Part shown: piece after piece, positions 1-8,378 of the stretch | How positions within the stretch are numbered: position 1 is the first letter of the stretch | Layout of the letters: each line of letters opens with the position of its first letter | Source of the DNA: JAUIIK01 sp041390865 | GTDB lineage: Bacteria > Chloroflexota > Chloroflexia > Thermomicrobiales > CFX8 | DNA: 64,000 nucleotides | Direction of reading: 5' to 3' | Assembly (NCBI GenBank): GCA_041390865.1 | Contig: JAWKPC010000010.1 | Location: forward strand, 82,270 to 146,269 | The notes under the pieces: model-generated | Seen by the model: the letters and a program-made list of their open reading frames with translations, nothing else | What the model was told of the DNA's origin: nothing | The model's database searches: none | Position numbers and translations under genes: made by a program

Positions 1-1
1 C

Positions 2-1393
2 ATCCGCACCCATCCAGCCCCGTTTCTCAGGGAAATCAACATCGTCGACACGCCAGGCACGAACGCGATCATCCGGGAGCATGAGGCGCTTTCTCAGGGC
101 TTCGTCCCCCGGGCAGACCTCGTCCTCTTCGTGACGTCGGCCGACCGGCCGTTCAGTGAGTCTGAGCGGGCGTTCCTCGAAGAGATCCAACGCTGGGGCA
201 AAAAGATCGTCTTCGTCCTGAACAAGATCGACCTGCTCGAGACGGACAAGGAACTGGACGACGTTCTCCGGTTCATTCGCGAGAACGCAGCTCGTCTGCT
301 CAGCATCGAACCACTGGTCTTCGCGATATCGTCCCGCCTTGCCGAACGCGGAGACCCGGCCGCGAATTTTGAACCGCTCCGGAATTACATCTTTTCGACA
401 CTCGACGAGACAGAGCGCTTTCGGCTGAAGCTGATGAACCCGATCGGCGTGGCGGAGCGACTTCTCAATCGCTACGGCGACATCGCCGACGAGCGGCTGG
501 CAATGCTGGAATCCGACCAGGCGACGATCGACCGGATCGAAGCCCACATCGAAGCTCATGAGAGCGAGACGGCCAGGGAATTTGCCGGATACCGGACGCG
601 CATCGAAAACATCGTCCACCGGCTGAACGACCGGGCCGACCGCTTCTTCGACGAGTACATCCGGCTGGGCAGGGTCTTCGACCTGATGCGCTCGGAACAG
701 ACCCGCACCGCGTTCGAGAGGGACGTCGTTGCCGGAACCGAGCAGCAGGTCGATCAGACGGTCGAGGAGATGATCGACTGGATGGTCGGCCAGGATCTGC
801 GGCTCTGGCAATCGGTCAACGAGATGCTGGATCGCCGGGCACTGGAACGCTACCGCGCCGAATTCGTCGGTGATATCGGTTCCCGGTTTCAGGCGGACCG
901 GCAGACGCTGATCAACCAGGTATCCCGGCAGGCCGATGAAGTCGTCGACCGCTACGATCAACGCGCCGAGGCCGGCCAGCTCGCCGCCAACGTCCGGTCG
1001 GCAATTGCCCAGACCGCGATCGCTCAAGCGGGAGCCGTGTCGCTCGGTGCGGCGATTGTCGCCCTGGCAACGACAGCCGCGGCAGATGTAACCGGAATCC
1101 TTGCCGCCGCAACCGTTGCCGGGCTGGGACTGCTTATCCTGCCGGCGCGGCGCCGCTCTGCCCGACGAGAGTTACGCCGCAGATCGGCCGAGCTCGAACA
1201 GCAGCTAAGCGAGGTCCTCGAAGATGGTTTCATGGCCGAGCTCGCCCGGTCCACCCGTCGCGTTCGGGAGTCGCTATCTCCCTACACCCGGTTCGTCGCC
1301 GGCGAGAAGGCGCGACTCGAAGACAACCGGGAACAGATCCGTGAAGCAAGCGCGGCGATTCAGGAGCTTCGCCGGCAGGTCAACCGGGCGTAG
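2..1393 (+). CDS. Dynamin-family GTPase, 5' end outside window
   Basis: The frame is open from base 2, so the gene begins upstream and its P-loop is not visible. The fragment shows the G3 motif DTPGT at about nt 53-67 and the G4 motif NKID at about nt 220-231. A long charged, largely helical region follows. A hydrophobic, Ala-rich stretch at about nt 1013-1140 ends in a basic cluster (PARRRSARR). This is the order of a bacterial dynamin-like protein: GTPase head, helical stalk, membrane-touching segment, terminal helices. The family binds membranes and remodels or protects them in a GTP-dependent way. Seen: the motifs and the hydrophobic segment. Inferred: membrane role. It stands apart from the SnoaL-like gene by 63 nt and no terminator is evident. 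Confidence 0.85.
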   Translation: MRTHPAPFLREINIVDTPGTNAIIREHEALSQGFVPRADLVLFVTSADRPFSESERAFLEEIQRWGKKIVFVLNKIDLLETDKELDDVLRFIRENAARLLSIEPLVFAISSRLAERGDPAANFEPLRNYIFSTLDETERFRLKLMNPIGVAERLLNRYGDIADERLAMLESDQATIDRIEAHIEAHESETAREFAGYRTRIENIVHRLNDRADRFFDEYIRLGRVFDLMRSEQTRTAFERDVVAGTEQQVDQTVEEMIDWMVGQDLRLWQSVNEMLDRRALERYRAEFVGDIGSRFQADRQTLINQVSRQADEVVDRYDQRAEAGQLAANVRSAIAQTAIAQAGAVSLGAAIVALATTAAADVTGILAAATVAGLGLLILPARRRSARRELRRRSAELEQQLSEVLEDGFMAELARSTRRVRESLSPYTRFVAGEKARLEDNREQIREASAAIQELRRQVNRA

Positions 1394-1456
1394 GCTCGTG
1401 CGCCATTGTGAAGTCGTTCCAGTTCAGATCAGAGAGTTTGCTAGGAAGATGGAATC

Positions 1457-1900
1457 ATGCCGACCGAGCAGAACAAGGCAATCGTCGAGCGCTATTACGG
1501 CGAGTTGAACCGTGGAAACCTCTCGATCGTCGATGAGCTCATCGATGAGGATTTCGTCGCGCACGATCCGAACCTTCCCTCGAACCTGCGCGAGGGGTTG
1601 AGCAATCTCAAACTTGCGATCGAGCGGTCGCGAACGACCTTTCCGGACCAGCGCATCGATCTGGACGACGTGATTGCGGAGCGGGATCTCGTCGCCTTCC
1701 GGCTGAAGTTCTATGGCCATCTCGGAGCCGAGTGGAACGCCGAGCACCTGGATTCTCGCGAGGTCGCCTTCACCGGCATGGGCATGGTCCGGATCGAGAA
1801 CGGCCTGATCGCCGAAGGCTGGTTCAACTTTGACCACTACGGGCTGCTCCAGCAACTCGGAGCGCTCCCGAAAGACAACCGCGATCCCGACTTCTCATGA
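1457..1900 (+). CDS. SnoaL-like / ester-cyclase fold protein
   Basis: This 147-residue protein has the NTF2-like alpha+beta pattern of the SnoaL ester-cyclase group. An N-terminal helix containing VERYYGELNRGN is followed by VDELIDEDFVAHDP, a mid-region DDVIAERDLVAFRLKFYGHL, and a C-terminal strand ending in AEGWFNFD. Members bind small hydrophobic or carbonyl compounds in a conical pocket. Many are uncharacterised and annotated only by fold. The ATG is preceded by AGGAAG at good spacing. No signal peptide or partner gene suggests a substrate. The 229 bases between its stop and the end of the M81 gene hold no recognisable gene or hairpin. Confidence 0.75.
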   Translation: MPTEQNKAIVERYYGELNRGNLSIVDELIDEDFVAHDPNLPSNLREGLSNLKLAIERSRTTFPDQRIDLDDVIAERDLVAFRLKFYGHLGAEWNAEHLDSREVAFTGMGMVRIENGLIAEGWFNFDHYGLLQQLGALPKDNRDPDFS

Positions 1901-2129
1901 GGCCCCGAGCGACCAACCGGAGCTCGTGAGTGGCACTGCCTGATATCTGCAGGGCTGCATCTTTCATGCTCCAGCATCAGGAATTTGCCGGTGCTCCCGT
2001 CGATCGACCGAGTATTGGATACACCCACAGCCCTTCAGTGCACTGGCATTCCGAAGCGCAAGGGATGAACTAACGCTATCCCAAAGCTCCAACTGATGCC
2101 TGGCCGTCCACATGTATTTCAGCTGCTTG

Positions 2130-3650
2130 CTACGTCGCGCTCCACTCCAGATCGCGGTCAAGCGGCCAGATGGGACGCCGGACGCGCTCGAACTGGTAGC
2201 GGCCCAGGTTCGGATTCGCAGCTCCAGGCGCGTCGACCTCGATGATCTCGCGAGAGATTGGCTCGAAGTCGGCCCGGAAGTGACCGCGGGACTTTATGAC
2301 GAGTAGAGGCTCCCGCTCCGGCTGGATACCGACGACCCGGAAATACCCTTGATCGTTCGCCGCATGGCGAATCGTCGTCGCGACGATCTTCAAACCATCG
2401 ACATCGATCAGCGCCGTCTTGCCGCAGCGGACGGTCAGGCCCCGAACGACCGGGCCGTAGCCGACGAACTCGCCATCGGAAAGACAGCGCACGATCCCGC
2501 TAGCGACGACCGGCTCCCCGTAAAGATCACTCGCCTTCCCGCCGAGCCGGACCTCGATCTCGGCTCCTACGCCAGCAGCATGCGCCTTGTCGACGCTCTC
2601 TGGATCCCAGAGACATGCAACCGCCCCCTGTGCCCCGACACGGATCAGCTCGCGGATAAGCTCCGGGGTGTCGCCCGAGCCGCCGCCGCCGGGATTGTCA
2701 GCGACATCAGCAAGAACAACCGGGCCGGCGTCGCCCGTCTCCTGATCGGCGAGCATCTTCATCGCCGTTTCGACCGCAGCTTCGACCGGGAGGATCGGTT
2801 TCAGGAATTCCTCCCGAAGTTCCCAGGCGAGTTGCCCCATCTCCCGGGCGCATCTCTCACCCAGATCGGCGTCGGTCGCCGTCACAACGATGGATGTGCC
2901 GGCGTCCTCGAAATCGGCATACGGGAAGCTCGGGAAGACGGCGACATTGAGAATCCCCGGTCCCGACTCCCACTCCCGTCCCCGCTCCAGCAGCTTCACC
3001 ATCGGCCCCTCGGCTGTCCGCATGTTGATCGTCGGCGGAAGCATCGGGGGCTTCGAGATGTAGACCTTTGGCCGTTCTACGTCGCCGCGCAGGATGCCGG
3101 CCATCAGCCCTGCCGCCTCGACGCCTCGTTCGTAGGCGTCGATATGGGGATTCGTGTCGTAGACGATCACGGCGTCGACGACGTCGCAGAACTCCTGGGT
3201 GATGTTGCCGTGCAGGTCGAGCTCGACAACCAGCGGGACATCGGGTCCGATGACCTCGCGAACGCCGCGGCAGATATCGCCTTCGGCGTCGGGAGCGTTT
3301 TCGGACAGCATCGCACCGTGCAGGTGCAGCAGCACCCCGTCGAGCTCACCGGCGCGCCGAAGATAATCGAGCATTTTCCCCTTGAGCGTGTCGTGGGCGT
3401 CGGCCGCGACGTTGCCGGACGGCGTCGCGGATGCAACGACCGTCCCGATTATCTCCCAGCCATGCTCGGCGCCGACCTCGATGAAGCCGCCGATGCCCGT
3501 CTTCGTGCCAATGAAGTTGTCGACGATCTGCTGCCCTTCGACGATTCCATGGCGCTGTCCGGCGAAGGACTCGAGATTCGTCGGCACCGGCGAAAACGTG
3601 TTCGTCTCGTGCGAGATCATTCCGACTGCGATCTTCGTTGTGTCGTTCAT
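2130..3650 (-). CDS. M81 family (MlrC/microcystinase C-like) metallopeptidase
   Basis: The 506-residue product opens with IAVGMISHETNTFSPVPT, the hallmark N-terminus of the M81/MlrC family (DUF1485 plus MlrC C-terminal domain). Further conserved blocks are LHLHGAM, VELDLHGNIT, VYDTNPHIDAYERG and ADNPGGGGSGDT. Several His and Asp residues in these blocks are plausible zinc ligands. MlrC itself cleaves the final peptide of microcystin breakdown, but most members sit in bacteria that never meet microcystin and have unknown substrates. I chose the ATG at 3650 over one four codons upstream because GGGAGG lies just before it. The gene is cytosolic (no signal peptide) and monocistronic, divergent from the methyltransferase gene 66 nt away. 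Confidence 0.88.
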   Translation of the reverse strand: MNDTTKIAVGMISHETNTFSPVPTNLESFAGQRHGIVEGQQIVDNFIGTKTGIGGFIEVGAEHGWEIIGTVVASATPSGNVAADAHDTLKGKMLDYLRRAGELDGVLLHLHGAMLSENAPDAEGDICRGVREVIGPDVPLVVELDLHGNITQEFCDVVDAVIVYDTNPHIDAYERGVEAAGLMAGILRGDVERPKVYISKPPMLPPTINMRTAEGPMVKLLERGREWESGPGILNVAVFPSFPYADFEDAGTSIVVTATDADLGERCAREMGQLAWELREEFLKPILPVEAAVETAMKMLADQETGDAGPVVLADVADNPGGGGSGDTPELIRELIRVGAQGAVACLWDPESVDKAHAAGVGAEIEVRLGGKASDLYGEPVVASGIVRCLSDGEFVGYGPVVRGLTVRCGKTALIDVDGLKIVATTIRHAANDQGYFRVVGIQPEREPLLVIKSRGHFRADFEPISREIIEVDAPGAANPNLGRYQFERVRRPIWPLDRDLEWSAT

Positions 3651-3716
3651 TGATCCTCCCATTCCAGATCAAGGCATCGTAGCCGACACGGCCGTCCGAT
3701 CGGTAGGATCAGTCTC

Positions 3717-4361
3717 ATGCGAGTACTCGACGGCAAGAAAGAAACTTCGCTCTCGCGAGCCGAGCTTCAGGCACGAATGTCCGGCTACGACGGCACCGAT
3801 ATCGACATCGGTACCGGGGACGGCCGATACGTGCTCGACCGTGCGGCGCGGCACTCCGAACGATTCATCATCGGGCTCGATCCCGTTGCCGGCGCAATGG
3901 AGCAGTCCGCGAACCGGATAACCCGGCCGCGCACCCGCCTCGACAACGCTCTCTTCGTTATCGCGAGCGTCGAGCAGATGCCGGAGGAACTGGCCGGAAT
4001 CTGCGATCAGATCTTCATCAACCTGCCATGGGGAAGCCTCATGCGCGGGTTGATTCTCGGTGAGCCAGCCATTCTCGAGCCGCTTGCGTTCATTGGTCGT
4101 CGGGGAGCGATCTACCGCATCATCTTGAATCTACGTATCTTCAGCGATCCAGTACCGCTTGAAGTCCAGGGACTACCGGAGGTCACCGGGGAGTATGTCC
4201 GGAAGGAACTGCGCGACCGCTACGCGAGAGCTGGACTGGACATCACCGGCGCGGGGACGGTTCCGGCCGATACCCTCAACGACATGTCGACGACCTGGGC
4301 CAGGCGGCTTTCCCATCAGCGACCACCGCCATCGTTTCAGATCATCGCCAGACGCATCTGA
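3717..4361 (+). CDS. 16S rRNA (adenine-1408-N1)-methyltransferase, Kam/NpmA family
   Basis: The 214-residue product matches the aminoglycoside-resistance m1A1408 methyltransferase family closely in layout. It has a SAM-binding loop DIDIGTGDGR (D30), acidic residue D55 in IIGLDP, the NLPWGSL motif with W105, and a C-terminal STTWARRL with W194. In NpmA the corresponding D30, D55, W107 and W197 bind SAM and stack on the flipped adenine, so the key residues are present at nearly the same numbers. Family enzymes methylate N1 of A1408 in the ribosomal A site and block kanamycin- and apramycin-type aminoglycosides. Members outside producers and pathogens vary in activity. No biosynthetic genes lie nearby. 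Confidence in the family is high; the resistance phenotype is inference. Confidence 0.88.
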   Translation: MRVLDGKKETSLSRAELQARMSGYDGTDIDIGTGDGRYVLDRAARHSERFIIGLDPVAGAMEQSANRITRPRTRLDNALFVIASVEQMPEELAGICDQIFINLPWGSLMRGLILGEPAILEPLAFIGRRGAIYRIILNLRIFSDPVPLEVQGLPEVTGEYVRKELRDRYARAGLDITGAGTVPADTLNDMSTTWARRLSHQRPPPSFQIIARRI

Positions 4362-4427
4362 ACCATCAAGAAGAGCAACACGGATATTTCTTATTCATGA
4401 GAGCGCCTGTGTAAAGAGTATAAATAC

Positions 4428-4456
4428 TTGACACGATCCGACTCAGTTGATATTCT
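4428..4456 (+). promoter_or_regulatory. Sigma-70-type promoter of the Hsp20 gene
   Basis: TTGACA at 4428-4433 is followed after exactly 17 bases by TATTCT at 4451-4456. The surrounding DNA is distinctly AT-rich for this window. It lies about 105 nt upstream of the Hsp20 start, so the transcript has a long leader. I saw no CIRCE or HAIR inverted repeat. Confidence 0.75.
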
Positions 4457-4562
4457 AGATGCATAGTAAGCAGTCGCTCGCGGACCGGTCGACAACACAG
4501 ACAGCTCGGAGCGACAGAGTAGAAAATCAGACGTGAAATTCTTACGAGAGGAGCAGGTGCTC

Positions 4563-5042
4563 ATGATGTCCCGACGTATCAGCCCGATGACCGACTTCGC
4601 CTATCTCTTCGAACAGATGGACCGGATGGCTCAGGACGCAATCGGCGGGAGCCCGCGAGCCCGCGTCGCTACATTGCCGGTTGATATCTACGATCGCGGC
4701 GAGGATCTCGTCGTCCAGGCGTTCGTCCCGGGTATCCATGCCGACTCGCTCGAGATTACGATCGACGACGGAGTCTTGACGATCGCCGGCACGTTCCCGC
4801 AGCTGCATGACACCGAAGAAGCGGCGAGCTGGTCCTGGTATACCCGCGAGCTGAGGAGCGGATCGTTCCAGCGCAGCTTCAATCTGCCGTTCAAGGTCGA
4901 CGTCGAGCATGTCACGGCGAAGGTCGAGGACGGTGTTCTCTGGCTGACAATGCCGAAGGCTCCGGAGTCCAAGCCCCGACGCATCCAGGTCGGCTCTGGA
5001 TCGACCACCGTCCACGAGGTCGAAGCGAACACCACCAGCTAG
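4563..5042 (+). CDS. Small heat-shock protein, Hsp20/alpha-crystallin family
   Basis: The 159-residue chaperone has a short N-terminal arm (SPMTDFAYLFEQMDRM), then an alpha-crystallin domain from about residue 37 to 140 beginning LPVDIYDRGEDLVVQAFVPG and ending in GVLWLTMPKA. It holds unfolding proteins in a refoldable state as a large cytosolic oligomer without using ATP. The ATG at 4563 (followed by a second ATG) is favoured because GAGAGGAG lies 9 nt before it; an in-frame ATG at 4533 lacks such a site. The gene is monocistronic, with its own promoter upstream and a strong hairpin terminator downstream. Length and domain order are normal for the family. Confidence 0.95.
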   Translation: MMSRRISPMTDFAYLFEQMDRMAQDAIGGSPRARVATLPVDIYDRGEDLVVQAFVPGIHADSLEITIDDGVLTIAGTFPQLHDTEEAASWSWYTRELRSGSFQRSFNLPFKVDVEHVTAKVEDGVLWLTMPKAPESKPRRIQVGSGSTTVHEVEANTTS

Positions 5043-5064
5043 CCAGAGCATTCATCCTGCCGTG

Positions 5065-5095
5065 CAGAACCCCCGGGATTTCCCCGGGGGTTCTG
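5065..5095 (+). terminator. Terminator after the Hsp20 gene
   Basis: A perfect 13-bp stem (CAGAACCCCCGGG and its complement) closes a 5-base loop, followed by a short T-rich stretch. It lies 23 nt after the Hsp20 stop and in front of the convergent protease gene. Confidence 0.85.
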
Positions 5096-5159
5096 TCTTG
5101 CCATCGAATCACGATCGCTGTACTTGATCCTCAGTACGGCTCACAGGATATGGCGCGAA

Positions 5160-8100
5160 CTAGCTAGCCAGCGCCCGGACAACGAGGTTCGTGAATCCAA
5201 CGCTGCAGACGTTTGTCGAGTCCAGGCAGATCATTGCGACACCTATGCCGCCGGTATTCCCGGTTCCATGCGTTGCCGAACCGACCAACTGACCATCGAC
5301 ATAGAACCAGTGGTTTGCGCCCTGTGTCACGATCTTCAGCGTGATCGGCGTTTCAGCACTTCTGGGGGTCGGGAAGACGAAGGTTCCAAGATCTACGAAT
5401 CCCCCGGATTCGGCAGAGACGTCCAGATAGTACGAGACACTCCCCTGAGCCTGCCCCAGTTCGTAAGCGAGACATAAGTGATAGGCGCCCGCCTGCGTCT
5501 GCCGCACGACAAGACATCCGTCCACCGTACCGGAATCGGCTGTCGAGAACACCTGCACCTCGTAGCTTGCGTCGCCGAAGCTCACGTCATCGAATGCGTA
5601 CGCGCCGGATTGTGCAGGTCCGACGATGTTGTATCCTGCCCCGGATGCGCTGGGAGAACCGAGAGCTCCGCTTTGAGATTCAACAGCGGGCAGATCACCG
5701 AGGTTCGTCTGGTAGAGAATCTCGCCTTCAGCCGGGGCATTATCTCCGGGCGTCGGTGGCGGCTCGGGGCCCGACGAGCCGGCAAGCGCATAGATCTGCA
5801 GGTTGCTGAACTCGTAGACAGCGTTCGCACCGGCTGGATTCTCGTCGAAGTTGAAGGATTGGAAACCCACCTGGCCGGAGCCGGGCCCGATGTCATGAAC
5901 GAAGTCGCCGATGACCGTGTCGTCGACCACGAACCAGTAGTGGCTACCCTGCGCGACCACCCCGATCTGATGCCAGACTCCTACTGAAGGCGTTGGCTCG
6001 ATGAGATCGCTGCCGCCAAGCGCGACGATATCCTGCGTTGTCTCGTAGAAGATCGCCGCGCCGATCATGTTCCCGCCCTCGTGGACGATACAGAACCAGT
6101 ATCCGCTTTCGAGGAAGAGCGGATTGTCGTCAACGGGATCGGCACGGTACACAATGCAGTTGGCGCCACTGTCACTGGACGCTTGCACCACACGTGTATC
6201 GACGCTGAAGTACCCGTCACTGAATGAGCCATTCGCCAGAACTTGGAGAAAACCTTCCGGCGGATTGGTGATGCGATAGGCGTCCCCGAAAGGAGCACCG
6301 GTGTCGCCGAACGTTGTTTCGACCTCGGGCCAGTTGGCCAGGTCGGCAGTCGCGATCACGTCCCCGATCGCGGGCGGCTCCTCACCCACTGGCGGCGGCG
6401 GGTTGGTTCCACCACCCGGTTCATCTTCCGCCGCTCGTATCGATTCGAGCCACTGGAGGTAGTGAGCGCCGACGTTGCCGGCCTCGACCAGGAAGCCAGC
6501 GGGATTACCCGGTGTGTAGGTCAGTACCCGTCGCTGGAACGCCTGAACGAGGACGACGCGTTCCGAGCCACCAACCCTCACTTTCGCCCAGTAAGCCTCG
6601 GTAACGGGATAACCGGTCGCGAAGAAGGGATTGTCAAACAGCGGCGCCGTCACATACTGACCGTTCTGGTAGACGGTTCCGGAAGAGTTCATGAACTCCC
6701 AGAAGACCGACGCAACCATGTGTCCGGTTTCGGCTACGTAGTACTCGGCCGTCACTCCTTCTCCCGCAAGCGAGGGATCATCGCCTACGTTGCCGGCCCG
6801 GTCTACCGTCGCGGTGATCGTCGCCGGTGCGCCGGTAAGACCAGTCCCAGAAGTCGGGGCTGGACCATGCGGCGGCAGATTCTGAAGCGATGCGAATGTG
6901 CGGTAGGTCGGGCCGTTCGGATCGTCACCGTCTCCGGCGACATTGATCTCGGCCGGATCGTGCTCTTCAAAGGTGTTGTTGCCGAGCTGGAGCATACCGG
7001 TCATCAGTTCGACAGTCGCGAGACCGTTGGTGACGTACCAGATAGAGCTCGAGTCGGCGTTCGGATCGGTGATCTCCATCCGGGATTTCTCCTGGTAGAG
7101 AACCGTCCGGAACCCGTTCGGAGCTTCGGCGTAGGGCTCGAACATCACCTTGCTGATCGGGCTTGGCCCCCACATCCAGGTCCGCGGCTGAACCCCGGCG
7201 GCGACCGGCTGGTCTGTCCGATCCCATACGCGGCCATAGGCGGCGCCGTCGCCCGGAATGTCGCTCAGGAAGTGGTTGATCCGGCAACCGAGCTCCTGGC
7301 ACGCTTGCATGAACTCGTACATGATCGGGATATCCAGCCGGACGGCCAGGTTTTCGACGTCGGACTCGGCGGATTCGATGCCGATCACAGCCATGTCGCT
7401 GGCGCGCCAGACCGGCGATCCGCTCTGTCCCTGGATCGAATCGATATCGTGAATCAGGCCGTTGTCATCAACGGACGTGAAGCCGCTTTCGCTGGCGATC
7501 CACTGGGTGCCGAACGGCTTGTCGCCGGGATAGCCGGCGGTCGTCGGGTTGAGATTCTGGTCCTGCAGCTCTCCGGTCGTCAGAATTCCGATTTCGAAGC
7601 TCCCGGTCTGGGCCTCGGTGTCGGAATTGGACAACACGATCAGAGCGTAGTCATACGGGCTTCCGGGCTCGCTGTTCGTCATATAGGCATCGGGAATCCA
7701 CATTGACTCCGGTGAAATGACACCGAACGGTGTCTGATCGCCGTTGGACCCGGGCGCGATCAGCAGGTCATCGATCCAGCCACCGAACTCGGTATCGCTC
7801 CAGAGGCAGTGGGCGGCGGTCAGCAGAACGTCCGGTCCAACGAACGCGGCCGTGCAGGTTGCGATGATGTCTTCCGGAAGACTCTCGTCGAAACCAGCGA
7901 GCTGGGCGATGGCCGAATAGGGGAAGATCGTCGTATCCGTCACCTGAATGCGGCTGTCATCCCCGACGACGACCTGCGGGACGCGGGTGGTTTCGCGGTA
8001 CTCCTGCCACTTTGCTTCCAGCGCGGAAGGGCTATCATCCATCGAGATCGTGCGCCTGGATAGACCGGACTCTCCAATGCCATCGAACCTGATGCTCTCG

Positions 8101-8210
8101 GTATCGACGTGCTTGCGAGCCTCTTCGGCGGCGCTTGCCGAACCAAAACTCGCGAACGTCATCGCCAACATCATCAGCACCAGAACGATGCGCAGTCCAC
8201 GCCGGCTCAT
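5160..8210 (-). CDS. Secreted trypsin-like protease with ETGH/FERR module and two LamG-like domains
   Basis: A signal peptide (residues 1-27, ending ASA) precedes a chymotrypsin/V8-type protease domain (about 80-310) with an intact triad: H134 in TAAHC, D187 in YDYALIVL, S263 in GQSGSP. Residues 325-590 form a module shared with three other secreted proteins here: RTWMWGP, KSRMEI, WYVTNGL, RAGNVG, ETGH, FATGYP, LTYTPGNP. After a Pro-rich linker come two related jelly-roll, LamG-like domains (about 615-805 and 830-1015) that probably bind glycans or surfaces. GAAGGGG precedes the ATG. The next gene upstream is a paralogue, so the pair arose by tandem duplication with different C-terminal additions. 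Extracellular proteolysis is well supported; the module's role is unknown. Confidence 0.85.
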   Translation of the reverse strand: MSRRGLRIVLVLMMLAMTFASFGSASAAEEARKHVDTESIRFDGIGESGLSRRTISMDDSPSALEAKWQEYRETTRVPQVVVGDDSRIQVTDTTIFPYSAIAQLAGFDESLPEDIIATCTAAFVGPDVLLTAAHCLWSDTEFGGWIDDLLIAPGSNGDQTPFGVISPESMWIPDAYMTNSEPGSPYDYALIVLSNSDTEAQTGSFEIGILTTGELQDQNLNPTTAGYPGDKPFGTQWIASESGFTSVDDNGLIHDIDSIQGQSGSPVWRASDMAVIGIESAESDVENLAVRLDIPIMYEFMQACQELGCRINHFLSDIPGDGAAYGRVWDRTDQPVAAGVQPRTWMWGPSPISKVMFEPYAEAPNGFRTVLYQEKSRMEITDPNADSSSIWYVTNGLATVELMTGMLQLGNNTFEEHDPAEINVAGDGDDPNGPTYRTFASLQNLPPHGPAPTSGTGLTGAPATITATVDRAGNVGDDPSLAGEGVTAEYYVAETGHMVASVFWEFMNSSGTVYQNGQYVTAPLFDNPFFATGYPVTEAYWAKVRVGGSERVVLVQAFQRRVLTYTPGNPAGFLVEAGNVGAHYLQWLESIRAAEDEPGGGTNPPPPVGEEPPAIGDVIATADLANWPEVETTFGDTGAPFGDAYRITNPPEGFLQVLANGSFSDGYFSVDTRVVQASSDSGANCIVYRADPVDDNPLFLESGYWFCIVHEGGNMIGAAIFYETTQDIVALGGSDLIEPTPSVGVWHQIGVVAQGSHYWFVVDDTVIGDFVHDIGPGSGQVGFQSFNFDENPAGANAVYEFSNLQIYALAGSSGPEPPPTPGDNAPAEGEILYQTNLGDLPAVESQSGALGSPSASGAGYNIVGPAQSGAYAFDDVSFGDASYEVQVFSTADSGTVDGCLVVRQTQAGAYHLCLAYELGQAQGSVSYYLDVSAESGGFVDLGTFVFPTPRSAETPITLKIVTQGANHWFYVDGQLVGSATHGTGNTGGIGVAMICLDSTNVCSVGFTNLVVRALAS

Positions 8211-8292
8211 ACGGCTGCCCCTTCGGTGAAAGTTTCGTGCTATCTATTTCATGTACGGCATTAAGATACCAGTGGACGCGCAGTGAGAAAAA

Positions 8293-8319
8293 CCGCCCGG
8301 GCGACTCCAGCCCGGGCGG
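8293..8319 (-). terminator. Terminator after the CAP-domain protease gene
   Basis: A 10-bp perfect GC stem (CCGCCCGGGC and complement) around a 7-base loop is followed, on the minus strand, by five T residues. It lies 60 nt past the stop of the 8379-10754 gene and separates it from the paralogous gene downstream. Confidence 0.9.
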
Positions 8320-8378
8320 CTCTTTTCTCGCGCATCATCAGGTCTGCCGCACCGATTGTCCGGGGTTTCCATCACGCC

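Noticed and set aside
2349..3653. Plus-strand frame of 434 codons opposite the M81 gene
   Set aside because: The M81 family blocks lie on the minus strand over the same bases; the antisense frame has no motif.
6243..7706. Long plus-strand frame of 487 codons opposite the first secreted protease
   Set aside because: It mirrors the codon pattern of the opposite gene, has no ribosome site and shows no domain. The minus-strand frame has a signal peptide and a complete catalytic triad.
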